From Synechococcus sp. HK05 (GTDB taxonomy: Bacteria > Cyanobacteriota > Cyanobacteriia > PCC-6307 > Cyanobiaceae), in the NCBI RefSeq assembly GCF_019104765.1, contig NZ_JAHRXJ010000009.1, positions 124,001 to 188,000 on the forward strand: a stretch of 64,000 nt of DNA, in the 5' to 3' direction. The translations under genes and the position numbers were made by a program. Positions 9,116 through 17,906 of this stretch are shown here, one piece after another (position 1 is the stretch's first letter; each line of letters opens with the position of its first letter). The notes under the pieces are model-generated. The model saw only the letters and a program-made list of their open reading frames with translations. It did no database searches and was not told the DNA's origin.

Positions 9116-10501
9116 CTAGGGCTGGGCTGTGCCGCTGAGGGAGAAGGCCCGCACCTCCTCGATGCGCACCTCCACCAGATCGCCCGGCTGCCAGCGGCCG
9201 TTCTCGCCGGAGAAGAAGGTGAGCCGGTTGGTGCGGGTGCGGCCCATCACCTGCTCGGGATCCTTAGGATTGATGCCCTCCACCAGCACCTGTTCGGTGC
9301 GGCCGGCATAACGGGCGCTGCGCTCCCGGGCCACCCGCTCCACCACGGCGTTGATCTCGCGCAGGCGCTCCACCTTCACCTCCTCGCTTAGCTGGTTGGG
9401 CCAGTTGGCCGCAGGGGTGTTGGGGCGCGGCGAGTAGGCGGCGGTGTTCACCTGATCGAAGCCGATCTCCTCAATCAGATCGAGGGTGCGGCGGTATTGG
9501 GCGTCGGTTTCGCCTGGGAAGGCCACGATCACATCGGCGCTGATCGAGGCATCGGGCATGCGCTCGCGGATCCGATCGATGATGCGCCGGTAGCGGTCCA
9601 CCGTGTAGCCGCGGGCCATCTCCTTGAGCACGTCATCGTCGCCGCTCTGGAAGGGGATGTGGAAGTGCTCGCACACCTTGGGCAGATCGGCGCAGGCATC
9701 GATCAGCCGTTCGGTGAAGTAGCGCGGGTGGCTGGTGGCGAAGCGGATGCGCTCGAGCCCCTCCACGTTGTGCACGAACTGCAGCAGATCGGTGAGGGTG
9801 TGCTGGCGGCGGCCTTCCGGCGTGATGCCGGGGAGATCGCGGCCGTAAGCATCGATGTTCTGGCCCAGCAGGGTGATCTCCTTGAACCCCTGGGCGGCGA
9901 GGCCTTCCATCTCGAGCTTGATCGCCTCGGGCAGGCGGGATTGCTCCTTGCCGCGCACCGAGGGCACCACGCAGTAGGTGCAGCGCTCGTTGCAGCCGTA
10001 GATCACATTCACCCAGCCGCAGATGCTGCTGTCGCGGCGGGCGGTGGTGATGTCTTCCAGGATGTGGTGCTCTTCGGTGGCCACCACCTGCTGGCCCTGC
10101 TCCACCTGGGCGAGCAGCACATCGAGGCGGTTGGCGTGCTGGGGGCCCATCACCAGATCCAGCTCGGGCACCCTCCGCAGCAGTGATTCGCCCTCCTGCT
10201 GGGCCACGCAGCCCGCCACCACCAGGGTGAGGTTGGGGTTGACGCGTTTGCGCTGGGCTTGCCGGCCCAAGTAGCTGTAAACCTTCTGCTCGGCGTTATC
10301 GCGGATCGTGCAGGTGTTGTAGAGCACGAGATCGGCCTCGAGCTCAGCCTGGGCTTCGCTGTAGCCCATGGATTCGAGGATCCCGGCCATGCGCTCGGAA
10401 TCCGCCTTGTTCATCTGGCAGCCGAAGGTGGTGATCCAGTAGCTGCCGCGCCCGCCCACTGCGGTGGGGGAAGGAGCGTCGCGCAGAGGTGTCGCCGTCA
10501 T
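9116..10501 (-). CDS. miaB: tRNA-2-methylthio-N6-dimethylallyladenosine synthase
   Basis: Radical SAM methylthiotransferase of 461 aa modifying A37 of tRNAs reading UNN codons. The N-terminal cluster cysteines are seen in [17 protein letters not shown] and VAGCVAQQ, the radical SAM motif in CNERCTYC (CX3CX2C), and a TRAM domain at the C-terminus (RTEQVLVEG...[12 protein letters not shown]). The frame stays open to 10864 but the extra 121 residues are low-complexity and cross the inverted repeat and part of the opposite gene, so the ATG at 10501 ([10 protein letters not shown]) is preferred. Confidence 0.95.
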   Translation of the reverse strand: MTATPLRDAPSPTAVGGRGSYWITTFGCQMNKADSERMAGILESMGYSEAQAELEADLVLYNTCTIRDNAEQKVYSYLGRQAQRKRVNPNLTLVVAGCVAQQEGESLLRRVPELDLVMGPQHANRLDVLLAQVEQGQQVVATEEHHILEDITTARRDSSICGWVNVIYGCNERCTYCVVPSVRGKEQSRLPEAIKLEMEGLAAQGFKEITLLGQNIDAYGRDLPGITPEGRRQHTLTDLLQFVHNVEGLERIRFATSHPRYFTERLIDACADLPKVCEHFHIPFQSGDDDVLKEMARGYTVDRYRRIIDRIRERMPDASISADVIVAFPGETDAQYRRTLDLIEEIGFDQVNTAAYSPRPNTPAANWPNQLSEEVKVERLREINAVVERVARERSARYAGRTEQVLVEGINPKDPEQVMGRTRTNRLTFFSGENGRWQPGDLVEVRIEEVRAFSLSGTAQP

Positions 10502-10587
10502 GAGCTCAGTCTCCGGTATCGCGGGGTCGGGCTGCGATGGCCCGTCGCCGCGACGGCCTGGCCTAGGGGCGACTGCCATTGGGTTGC

Positions 10588-10635
10588 CTCCGGGAGTGGG
10601 CCCAGATCCGGCTTGATGTGGGCCCACTCCCGGAG
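10588..10635. repeat. Perfect 17-bp inverted repeat in the miaB/dgcA divergent spacer
   Basis: Left arm CTCCGGGAGTGGGCCCA (10588-10604) and right arm TGGGCCCACTCCCGGAG (10619-10635) are exact reverse complements around a 14-base loop. It lies in the 217-base spacer between the miaB ATG (10501) and the dgcA ATG (10719), about 85 bases from each start. There is no T-tract after it on either strand, so it does not look like an intrinsic terminator. It could form an RNA hairpin in either leader or be a palindromic protein site. Confidence 0.9.
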
Positions 10636-10718
10636 ATGCAGCTCGATGAGGTCGGCCCGGCTTCAGGCCTGGCGGGCGCGGCGCATGCGTGCCAGCTTGA
10701 AGGCAGCGCCGTGGGGCC

Positions 10719-11780
10719 ATGCGCCTTCGCCTGCATCGCTTCCGCCTGAGCAAGGCCGTGCCGCTCGCCATCAGCCGCGGTACCACCAGCGCTGTGGAGC
10801 ATCTGCTGCTCGAGCTCGAGCACGAGGGCCTGATCGGCCGCGGCGAGACCGGTGGCTTTGACACCGGCCACCGCCACTACGACACCGAGGCCATTGCGGC
10901 GGAGCTGGAGGGGCTGGCGCCGGAGCTGGAGTGCCTGGCGCCGCAGCCGCTGCAGCCGCTTGAGCCGCTTCTGGCCGGGCTGAGCCCGCCGGCGCGCTGC
11001 GGCCTGGATCTGGCCCTGCACGATTGGTGGGGGCAGCGCCTGGGGCAACCGCTGCACCGGCTCTGGGGGCTGGATCCAGGCGCCTGCGCCGCCACCAGCG
11101 TGACCCTCGGCTTAGGACCGATCGAGGCGGTGTTGGCGCGGCTCGAGCGCTGGCGGCTGCAGCTGCCCTCCACTCGCATCAAGCTCAAGCTGGGCTCCCC
11201 TGATGGTCTCGACCACGACCGTGCCCTCGTGCAGGCGGTGCGCAGGGCGCTGCGGCCTGGCGATGAGCTGCAGATCGATGCCAATGGCGGTTGGGATCTC
11301 GATGGGGCACAGCAGATGATTCCCTGGCTGGCCGATCTGGGGGTGGTGCTGGTGGAGCAGCCCCTGGCGCCCCAGCGCGATGCCGCCGCCGACACGGCTG
11401 GCTTCGCGGCACTCCAGGGACTGGCGTCGATCCCTGTGGTGGCTGATGAAAGCTGCTGGGATCTGGCCGATTTGTTGCGCTTGGCGCCCCATGTGCAGGG
11501 CATCAACATCAAGTTGGTGAAGTGCGGCGGCCTGAGCGAGGGGGTGTTGATGGCGCGCACGGCGCGGCGTCTCGGTCTTGGCGTGATGCTGGGTTGTTAT
11601 TCCGATGGCGGTTTGCTCAACAGCGCCGCGGCTCAGTTGCTGCCGCTGGTGCAGTGGCCTGATCTCGATAGCCATCTCAACCTGCTCAACGACCCCTTCG
11701 CCGGCCCCGAGCGTGAGGGGGATGTGCAGCGGCCGGCGCAGAGGCCGGGTCTTGGGGTGCAGCCCCAGGAGGTGCACTGA
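10719..11780 (+). CDS. dgcA: Enolase-superfamily epimerase (dipeptide epimerase / N-acetyl-D-glutamate racemase DgcA-like)
   Basis: Protein of 353 aa. The catalytic set of the muconate-lactonizing/dipeptide-epimerase subgroup is in place: IKLKLG (Lys acid/base, about residue 154), DANGGW, VEQP and ADES (metal ligands), and [10 protein letters not shown] (second Lys). Taken alone it would be annotated L-Ala-D/L-Glu epimerase. It overlaps the next gene, a DUF1611 protein, by one base (TGATG) with a strong AGGAGGTG ribosome site inside its own end. DUF1611 plus this epimerase is the DgcN-DgcA pair described for D-glutamate degradation, where DgcA racemizes N-acetyl-D-Glu. The substrate here is inferred from that pairing. 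Confidence 0.8.
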   Translation: MRLRLHRFRLSKAVPLAISRGTTSAVEHLLLELEHEGLIGRGETGGFDTGHRHYDTEAIAAELEGLAPELECLAPQPLQPLEPLLAGLSPPARCGLDLALHDWWGQRLGQPLHRLWGLDPGACAATSVTLGLGPIEAVLARLERWRLQLPSTRIKLKLGSPDGLDHDRALVQAVRRALRPGDELQIDANGGWDLDGAQQMIPWLADLGVVLVEQPLAPQRDAAADTAGFAALQGLASIPVVADESCWDLADLLRLAPHVQGINIKLVKCGGLSEGVLMARTARRLGLGVMLGCYSDGGLLNSAAAQLLPLVQWPDLDSHLNLLNDPFAGPEREGDVQRPAQRPGLGVQPQEVH

Positions 11781-12862
11781 TGCTCAGCCCCGATGCTCCG
11801 CTGGTGCTGTTGCAGCACGGCGGCCTCGACAACCTCTCGGGCAAGACCGGCCTGGCGATGCTGCGCTACCGCCAGGGCCCGATCGTGGCGGTGATCGATC
11901 CCGCCCATGCTGGCGCCGATCTGCAGACGCTCACGGGGATCGCGCGCGCTGTGCCGGTGGTGGCGGATCTGGCCGCGGCGCTGGCCTTTGGGCCGGCGGT
12001 GGCGGCGGTGGGATTGGCGCCCTCCGGCGGACGCTTGCCGCGCGAGATGCGGGCCGATGTGGTGGCGGCGCTGCGGGCTGGGCTCAATCTGGCGAGCGGC
12101 TTGCACAGCCGTCTGGCGGCGGACCCGGAGTTTGCAGCGATTCCCCTGGCGCCGGGTCAGTGGATCTGGGATCTGCGCCAGGAGCCGGCGGAGCTGGAGG
12201 TGGCGATGGCCCGCTGCGCTGCCCTGCCCTGCCGGCGCCTGCTGGCGGTGGGATCGGATATGGCCGTGGGCAAGATGAGCGCCTGCCTGGAGCTGCAGCG
12301 GGCGGCCCAGCGGGCGGGGTTGGATGCCCGCTTTGTGGGCACCGGCCAGGCCGGCATCTTGATCAGCGGCCAGGGCGTGGCGCTGGATGCGGTGCGTGTG
12401 GATTACGCCGCCGGTGCGGTGGAGGCGGCAGTGCTGGCGGCCGCGCAGGGGGCTGGAGCCGAGGCCTGGGTGCTGGTGGAGGGCCAGGGTTCGCTGGCGC
12501 ACCCTGGATCCACGGCCACCTTGCCGCTGATGCGGGGCAGCCAGCCCACGGATCTGCTGCTGGTGCATCGCGCCGGCCAGAGCCATGTGCGCACCCGAGC
12601 GGGCGCTGTGCCCGTGGCGATCCCACCGCTACCGGAGCTGATCGCGGCCTGTGAAGCGGTGGCGGCCTTGGGCCGGCCCGACGGACTGCGGCCCCGGGTG
12701 CGGGCCATCGCCTTGAACACCGCCTTACTTGATGCGGCCGAAGCCGAGCGCCAAGCCCAGCAGATTTCAGCACTCACCGGCTTGCCGGCGCTTGATCCAG
12801 TGCGCCACGGGGCTGATGCGCTGTTGGCGGCCTTACTTGCAGCGCCGGCGACCGCTGGATAG
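11780..12862 (+). CDS. dgcN: DUF1611 P-loop protein (D-glutamate N-acetyltransferase DgcN-like)
   Basis: Protein of 360 aa with the two-domain DUF1611 layout. The N-terminal Rossmann-like part has VAVIDPAHAGADLQ, and the C-terminal P-loop domain starts GSDMAVGKMSA (about residues 154-164), the family's Walker A, followed by GTGQAGILISGQG and LVEGQGSLAHPG. In the described D-glutamate pathway DgcN acetylates D-Glu and DgcA racemizes the product to N-acetyl-L-Glu. It is translationally coupled to the epimerase gene (TGATG, good Shine-Dalgarno). The family is clear by motif; activity in this organism is inference. A bidirectional terminator follows. Confidence 0.82.
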   Translation: MLSPDAPLVLLQHGGLDNLSGKTGLAMLRYRQGPIVAVIDPAHAGADLQTLTGIARAVPVVADLAAALAFGPAVAAVGLAPSGGRLPREMRADVVAALRAGLNLASGLHSRLAADPEFAAIPLAPGQWIWDLRQEPAELEVAMARCAALPCRRLLAVGSDMAVGKMSACLELQRAAQRAGLDARFVGTGQAGILISGQGVALDAVRVDYAAGAVEAAVLAAAQGAGAEAWVLVEGQGSLAHPGSTATLPLMRGSQPTDLLLVHRAGQSHVRTRAGAVPVAIPPLPELIAACEAVAALGRPDGLRPRVRAIALNTALLDAAEAERQAQQISALTGLPALDPVRHGADALLAALLAAPATAG

Positions 12863-12863
12863 G

Positions 12864-12900
12864 CGAAAGCCCCACCACTCAACGAGTGATGGGGCTTTCG
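12864..12900. terminator. Bidirectional terminator between dgcN and tRNA-His
   Basis: CGAAAGCCCCACCACTC (12864-12880) pairs with GAGTGATGGGGCTTTCG (12884-12900) around a three-base loop, with one A/C mismatch. The AAAG/CTTT ends can serve as short U-tracts for both the plus-strand dgcA-dgcN unit and the minus-strand tRNA-His. Confidence 0.85.
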
Positions 12901-12906
12901 AGCAGG

Positions 12907-12980
12907 GGCGGACGAGGGGACTTGAACCCCCGAATGCCGGAATCACAATCCGGTGCCTTAACCACTTGGCTACGCCCGCC
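12907..12980 (-). tRNA. trnH-GTG: tRNA-His (anticodon GTG)
   Basis: Read on the minus strand, the acceptor GCGGGCG pairs with CGTCCGC, and the anticodon stem CCGGA/TCCGG holds the loop TTGTGAT with anticodon GTG. The T-arm GGGGGTTCAAGTCCCC is standard. The extra 5' G (G-1, base 12980) opposite discriminator C73 (base 12907) is the tRNA-His hallmark. CCA is not encoded. Confidence 0.97.
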
Positions 12981-13018
12981 AGGGCTGCGCGATCCTATCA
13001 ATGCGTGTGCAGCCTTGA

Positions 13019-13429
13019 ATGGAGCGGCTTGGTGGGCTGAGCAGGCCATGGGGGTGGTGCCTCACGGCGGTGGCGCTGGGGGGAGCCCTGGTGGCCACCA
13101 ACCCCGACGAACAGGATTTCGAGGAGTTCGCCGGTGAGCGGCTCGTGCGCCTCGTGGATCAGGAGCTCTGCGATCAGGGCGGCCTGCCGATGGTGGCGCG
13201 GCTGCTGATTCAGAACTGCTCTGAGCTCGTGCAGGGGCAGGAGCGCGTGCTGGGCAGCCTGGCTCTGCAGGGCAGCACGCGCACCAATGCCGGTGTGTTC
13301 AGCCTTTACAGCACCCAGCTCGGCGGACAGTCGCTGTTGCCTGGCCTGCGCATACCCCGCTACAGGATCCTCACGCTGGGAGTGGCGGGGCAGCTGGTGA
13401 TGCTGCAGGCCAGTGCTGATGAGGGCTGA
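13019..13429 (+). CDS. DUF4359 family protein
   Basis: Small protein of 136 aa with an N-terminal hydrophobic segment (WCLTAVALGGALVATNP, about residues 13-29), then the TNPDEQDFEEFAGERLV stretch typical of the cyanobacterial DUF4359 family, and a C-terminal region ending in short hydrophobic strands. It is probably anchored or secreted; the function is unknown. Its stop overlaps the start of the amidohydrolase gene by about 11 bases, suggesting co-expression. The ATG follows tRNA-His by about 38 bases on the opposite strand. Confidence 0.78.
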   Translation: MERLGGLSRPWGWCLTAVALGGALVATNPDEQDFEEFAGERLVRLVDQELCDQGGLPMVARLLIQNCSELVQGQERVLGSLALQGSTRTNAGVFSLYSTQLGGQSLLPGLRIPRYRILTLGVAGQLVMLQASADEG

Positions 13430-14720
13430 TGCCCCCGGGCCCAGCTGCCTGAAGCTGCAGCTGCCGCGGCTGCTGCTGGATCCCTGCCAGCGCGATCTGC
13501 CCTGCGGCGATGCCGATGGGTTGGTGCCGGTGCAGCTGGAACTGAAGGCCGGCCGGGTGGCCGCGATCCGGCCCCTGGCATCCCCGCAGGGTTTGCCCCT
13601 GGCGCTCACGCCTCTGGTGGAGGCCCATGCCCATCTTGATAAGGCCTTCAGTTGGGAGCAGCACCCCAACCGCAGCGGCCAGATGGCTGACGCACTGAGC
13701 GTGAATCTGCTGGAGGGCGAGCAGCGCACCCTCGAGCAGGTGTGCCAGCGCGCCGGCCGCGCCCTGGATCAGGCCTGGCGCTATGGCCTGCGCGCCATTC
13801 GCAGCCACATCGATAGTGGCGGGCCGGGTGCAGCGCCCAGCTGGGAGGCCTTGCTGGGGCTCCAGCAGCAGTGGCGCGGGCGCGTGGAGTTGCAGCTGGT
13901 TGCTCTGGTGCCGATCAGCCACTGGAGCACTGAGGCCGGCCGGGCCCTGGCGCAGCGGGTGGCGCTGGCTGGCGGCTTGTTGGGCGGAGTGCTCGGGCCG
14001 CCCTATCCGCGCGCCCGCCGCGATCGCCAGGCCCTGCAGGGGATGTTGGCCCTGGCTGAGCAGCTCGGCTGCGGCATCGATCTGCACGTGGATGAGAGCG
14101 GCGAGGCCCCTGGCCAGGGGGTGGCGCTGTTGCTCGAGCAGCTGGAGCGCCACCGCCCTCAACTGTCGATCACCTGCAGTCACGCCAGCAGCATGGGGCT
14201 GCTGCCGCTCGCCGCGCAGCAGCGGCTGGCGGAGCGGCTGGCGCGTTTGCAGGTGGATGTGGTGGCCCTGCCCACCACCAACCTCTGGTTGCTGGGCCGG
14301 CGCGGGGATACGGATCTGGCCCAGCGGCCCCTGGCGCCGGTGCGCCAGTTGCAGCGGACCGGGGTGGTGGTGGCTGTGGGCGGCGACAACGTGCAAGACC
14401 CCTGGGATCCCGGCAGCGACTTCGACCCGCTCGAGCTGCTGCGCCTGGGCAGTCGCGTGTGCCATTGCGCCCCCTGGCAGCGCCAGGGGCTCACCCCCTT
14501 CACCACGGCGCCTGCGCGCCTGCTCGGCCTGGCGTGGGATGGGATCTTGCGCCAGGGATCTCCGGCCGATCTAGTGATCACCAGTGCCACCAGCTGGAGT
14601 GAGCTGCTGGCTAGGCCGCCCCAGCGGCGGGTGCTGCGCGGCGGCCAGTGGCTGCAGGCGGCCTCCACAGAGCAGCCCTCGCCAGCCCTTGCCAGGCTGG
14701 AGGCCTCAACCTTCCGCTGA
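13419..14720 (+). CDS. Amidohydrolase, cytosine-deaminase-like (CodA family)
   Basis: Metal-dependent hydrolase of about 433 aa. Metal-site motifs appear in order: HAHLDKAFSW (about residue 68), HVDESGE (~223), SHASSMG (~253) and GGDNVQDPWDP (~320), the last closely resembling the DDVMDPW region of cytosine deaminases and related aminohydrolases. FTTAPARLLG and the DLVI strand complete the composite domain. The substrate could be cytosine, another heterocycle or an amide. The start overlaps the DUF4359 gene; the ATG at 13419 is chosen over GTG 13413. It is followed within 8 bases by a FAD oxidoreductase gene. Confidence 0.82.
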   Translation: MRADAPGPSCLKLQLPRLLLDPCQRDLPCGDADGLVPVQLELKAGRVAAIRPLASPQGLPLALTPLVEAHAHLDKAFSWEQHPNRSGQMADALSVNLLEGEQRTLEQVCQRAGRALDQAWRYGLRAIRSHIDSGGPGAAPSWEALLGLQQQWRGRVELQLVALVPISHWSTEAGRALAQRVALAGGLLGGVLGPPYPRARRDRQALQGMLALAEQLGCGIDLHVDESGEAPGQGVALLLEQLERHRPQLSITCSHASSMGLLPLAAQQRLAERLARLQVDVVALPTTNLWLLGRRGDTDLAQRPLAPVRQLQRTGVVVAVGGDNVQDPWDPGSDFDPLELLRLGSRVCHCAPWQRQGLTPFTTAPARLLGLAWDGILRQGSPADLVITSATSWSELLARPPQRRVLRGGQWLQAASTEQPSPALARLEASTFR

Positions 14721-14727
14721 TTGCTCG

Positions 14728-16125
14728 ATGGCCTCGCTGCTGCCCAGCGCTCTGCCGCAGCCCCTGCCGGATCCGGCTACGGCGCAGCAGCTGGAGCAGC
14801 TGGCCGCTGATCTGCGCGCCGCCGGCTTGATGCCCCTGCGCAGCAGCGGAGAGCTTGAGCAGCTCTCCGCCGATGCTTTTGTGTATTCGCCGGTGCTGCA
14901 GCCCCTGCTGCAGGGGTTGCGGGCGCAGCTGGGCGTACGGGCTGAGAGCGCCGAACAGGTGTTGGCGGTAGCGGCGGCCTGCGCCCGCCATGGGGTGAGC
15001 CTCACCCTGCGCGGGGCTGGCACGGGTAATTACGGCCAGGCCACGCCCCTGGCTGGCGGGTTGGTGCTGGAGCTCAGCGCCATGAACCGTCTGCTGGAGG
15101 TTGATCCCAGCAGCGGTGTGTTCAAAGCAGAGGCGGGAATCCTGCTGGCCGATCTGGAGGAACAACTGCAGGCGCGGGGCCGTGAGCTGCGCCTGCTGCC
15201 CAGCACCGTGCGCAGCGCCAGCCTGGCGGGGTATCTGGCGGGCGGCTCCAGTGGGATCGGCTCGCTGCGCTGGGGATTTCTGCGGGATCCAGGCCATCTG
15301 CTCGGGCTTGAGATCGTCACGCTCGAATCCACGCCGCGGCGGCTTCAGCTCGGGGCTGCGGAAGCCGAGGCGATCAACCACGCCTATGGCTGCAACGGCA
15401 TCATCACCAGCGTCACCATGGCCAGCGCGGCTGCCGTGCCCTGGCAGCAGTGGGTGCTGGAGTTTGCCTCCTGGGACCAGGCCCTGTCGGCGGCGCAGCA
15501 GCTGCCTAAAACAGCCTTGCTGCTCAACGCCCTCTGTGCCCTGGAAGGGCCTGTGGCGCAAAGGATGCCGTGGCCAAAGGGCTGCCCCCCCGCTAAGGCA
15601 TCAGGGCATCGGCTGTTAATCCTGGCGGCCCCGGATGCACGCTTGGCCCTCGATGCGCTGCTGCTGAGCCTCGGGGGCCAGCTGGTGTGGGAGGCGCCCC
15701 AGGGGCAAAGCCGGGGCATCCCGCTGCGGGAGCTGTGCTGGAACCACACCACCCTGCATGCCCGCACCCAAGATCCGGGTCTCACCTATCTGCAGCTGCT
15801 GTTGCCTCAACCGGAGCAGCCGGCCCTGGCCGCCTTGCGCCAGCGTTGGGGCGACGACGTGCTCTGGCACCTGGAAGCGGTGCGGGCCCAGGGGCAGCAG
15901 CGGTTGGCCTGTTTGCCGCTGGTGCGCTGGCGGGGGCGTGAGGCGCTCAGCGACCTCATCCGCCACGCCTGCGAGCTGGGCTGTCTGTTGTTCAACCCCC
16001 ACGCGATCACGGTGGAGGACGGCGGCCTGGGCGGGGTGGATGCGGCTCAGGTGGCGGCCAAAGCCGAGTACGACCCGGCCGGGCTGCTCAACCCCGGCAA
16101 GCTGCGTGGCTGGTTGGAGCGCTGA
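14728..16125 (+). CDS. FAD-binding oxidoreductase (GlcD / PCMH-type)
   Basis: Protein of 465 aa related to glycolate oxidase GlcD and D-lactate dehydrogenases. The PCMH FAD-binding domain shows TLRGAGTGNYGQATPLAGG (about residues 92-110), LLPSTVRSASLAGYLAGGSSG and GCNGIITSV; the C-terminus DPAGLLNPGKLRGW is the family's end motif. No extra cysteine-rich Fe-S domain is present. The substrate is unknown; an alpha-hydroxy acid is usual. The frame is open upstream to 14584, but that part overlaps the amidohydrolase, so the ATG at 14728, 8 bases after its stop, is chosen. Confidence 0.87.
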   Translation: MASLLPSALPQPLPDPATAQQLEQLAADLRAAGLMPLRSSGELEQLSADAFVYSPVLQPLLQGLRAQLGVRAESAEQVLAVAAACARHGVSLTLRGAGTGNYGQATPLAGGLVLELSAMNRLLEVDPSSGVFKAEAGILLADLEEQLQARGRELRLLPSTVRSASLAGYLAGGSSGIGSLRWGFLRDPGHLLGLEIVTLESTPRRLQLGAAEAEAINHAYGCNGIITSVTMASAAAVPWQQWVLEFASWDQALSAAQQLPKTALLLNALCALEGPVAQRMPWPKGCPPAKASGHRLLILAAPDARLALDALLLSLGGQLVWEAPQGQSRGIPLRELCWNHTTLHARTQDPGLTYLQLLLPQPEQPALAALRQRWGDDVLWHLEAVRAQGQQRLACLPLVRWRGREALSDLIRHACELGCLLFNPHAITVEDGGLGGVDAAQVAAKAEYDPAGLLNPGKLRGWLER

Positions 16126-16137
16126 AGCGAACTGGCT

Positions 16138-16662
16138 TCAGCAGCCGAGGCTGGCGCGGGTGTCGGCGCCGGTGCTGGGGTTGGTGCCGCTGGCCTTGGC
16201 GCAGAGCAGCCGCTGGTCGGCGCGATCAATCAGGGCATCGCTGAAGTCGGCGCCGGTCACATCAGCGCCGCTGAAGCTGGCACCCGCCGCGATCACCCCC
16301 ACCAGCACGGCATCGCGCAGGTTGGTGTAGCTCATGTCGGTGCGGTCCATCAGCACATCGCTGAGATCGGCGCCGCTGAAATCAGCTTCGGGGAAGGCCC
16401 CTTGCGTGAAGATCGCGCCGTGCAGATTGGCGCCGGTGAAGTTGGCACCCTTGCCCACCGCACCAGCAAACGACGTGTTGGCCAGCTGCTGGTTGGAGAA
16501 GTCTTTGCCGCTCTGGTTGGTGAGCGTGTAATCCACGGTGTCCTGGAACAGGGCCCGATCCTGCAGGCCCACACCTGCACTGGTGTCGAGCGCCATGGCC
16601 GGCAGGGCGGCCACCAGCAGCCAGAGGCTGGTGGCAAAGGCCATCAGGCGGCGGATCAGCAT
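16138..16662 (-). CDS. Exported pentapeptide-repeat protein
   Basis: Protein of 174 aa. A signal peptide is evident (RRLMAFATSLWLLVAALPAMALD, cleavage near ALA/D), then a short conserved segment and tandem pentapeptide repeats of the A(N/D)LXX/F type (ANFTGANLHGAIF, ADFSGADLSDVLMDRTDM, ASFSGADVTGADF). Two C-terminal cysteines (LLCAK and SLGC) close the chain. It resembles the thylakoid-lumen pentapeptide proteins of cyanobacteria and chloroplasts; the role is unknown. The open frame continues to 17667 over folC, but the ATG at 16662 directly precedes the signal peptide. Confidence 0.87.
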   Translation of the reverse strand: MLIRRLMAFATSLWLLVAALPAMALDTSAGVGLQDRALFQDTVDYTLTNQSGKDFSNQQLANTSFAGAVGKGANFTGANLHGAIFTQGAFPEADFSGADLSDVLMDRTDMSYTNLRDAVLVGVIAAGASFSGADVTGADFSDALIDRADQRLLCAKASGTNPSTGADTRASLGC

Positions 16663-16682
16663 GGCGGCGGCGGCGTCTGCCT

Positions 16683-17906
16683 TCAGTCTGTCGCTTGAAG
16701 CAGGGGCAGTAGCTCCGCCACCAGATAGAGCGAACCGCAGGCCACCGGTAGAGCGGGCGAGTCGATCAGCCAGGCCAGGTTGCTGAGGAGGTCTGGAGCG
16801 CCTGCCTCCAGGGGAAGGCCCGTCGCGGCCTGGAGCTCCTCCGCGCTCCAGCTGCTGTGCTCTGCCGGCAACGCCACCACGCGCACCGCATCGCCTGGCT
16901 TGAGCAGGCTCTGCAGCAGTTGCGGCGCATCCTTGTGGCGTTGCATGCCGATCAGCCAGCGCCGCGGTAGGCCCTGCTCCTGGGTGCGTTGATCGAGCTC
17001 TTGGCGCAGGGCCGCGGCGGCTGGTGGGTTGTGGGCGCCGTCCACGAGCAGCGGGCACCCCTGGAATTGGCGATGCTCCAGCCGGCCAGGCCAGCGGGCT
17101 TGCTGCAGCCCTGCGTGGATGGCGGCGGTGTTGATCGGCCAGCCGCGCTCCGCCAGTGCCTCGGCCGCGCCGTAGGCCACGGCGGCGTTGAGCTGCTGCA
17201 AAGTGCCGCGCAGGCCCAAACGCGGGCCGCCTTCCGCGGTGCTCGGGAGTGGTCCCACCCAACGCAGCAGACAGCCCTCGCGGGTCGCCTGCTGGCGCAG
17301 TACCGCCGCTGCTTCCGGGGGCTGTGGGCCGCTCACGGCGAAGGCCCCGGGGTGCAGCACGCCCGCTTTCTCTGCGGCGATGGCCGCGATCGTGGGCCCT
17401 AGGTGTTCGGTGTGATCGAGGCCGATGCTCCCGAACGCCAGCACCTGGCGATCCGGATGCACCGTGGTGGCATCGAGCCGGCCCCCCAGTCCCACCTCCA
17501 ATACGGCTAGCTCCACGCCCGCATCGGCGAAGGCCTGCATGGCCGCAGCCGTCACCAGCTCGAAGGGGGTGAGGTTGTGCCGCAGCGCTAGGGGCTGAAG
17601 CTCCTGCAGTAGTGCACTCAGCGCGGCTTCGCTGATCAGGCCCTCCGGCAGGCGGATGCGCTCGCACCAGCTGAGCAGATGGGGTGAGGTGTAGAGGCCG
17701 CAGGGGATGCCGGCGGCGCTGGCGATGGCGTGCAGCATCGTGCTGATCGAACCCTTGCCATTGGTGCCGGCCACTTGCACCGCCGCAAAGCGACGCTCCG
17801 GATGGCCCAGTTCGGCCAGGGCCGCCTGCAGCCTCTCAAGGCCGAGGTCAACACCCCGGCGGCTGAAGGGGGCGATCAGCTCGCTGAAGGGGTCTTGGCC
17901 TGGCAC
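16683..17906 (-). CDS. folC: Bifunctional dihydrofolate/folylpolyglutamate synthase
   Basis: Mur-ligase-type enzyme of 407 aa adding glutamate to dihydropteroate and to folates. The P-loop GTNGKGSIS (about residues 49-57), the segment YTSPHLLSWCERIRL, IGLDHTEHLG and LVDGAHNP are the diagnostic FolC motifs. The GTG start at 17906 lies inside the 3' end of argD, giving a 31-base same-strand overlap. Length is normal for the family. Confidence 0.94.
   Translation of the reverse strand: MPGQDPFSELIAPFSRRGVDLGLERLQAALAELGHPERRFAAVQVAGTNGKGSISTMLHAIASAAGIPCGLYTSPHLLSWCERIRLPEGLISEAALSALLQELQPLALRHNLTPFELVTAAAMQAFADAGVELAVLEVGLGGRLDATTVHPDRQVLAFGSIGLDHTEHLGPTIAAIAAEKAGVLHPGAFAVSGPQPPEAAAVLRQQATREGCLLRWVGPLPSTAEGGPRLGLRGTLQQLNAAVAYGAAEALAERGWPINTAAIHAGLQQARWPGRLEHRQFQGCPLLVDGAHNPPAAAALRQELDQRTQEQGLPRRWLIGMQRHKDAPQLLQSLLKPGDAVRVVALPAEHSSWSAEELQAATGLPLEAGAPDLLSNLAWLIDSPALPVACGSLYLVAELLPLLQATD

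Noticed and set aside
10502-10864. Upstream extension of miaB by 121 residues
   Set aside because: Crosses the inverted repeat and the dgcA start, is Arg/Pro/Ser-rich without conservation; ATG 10501 gives normal MiaB length.
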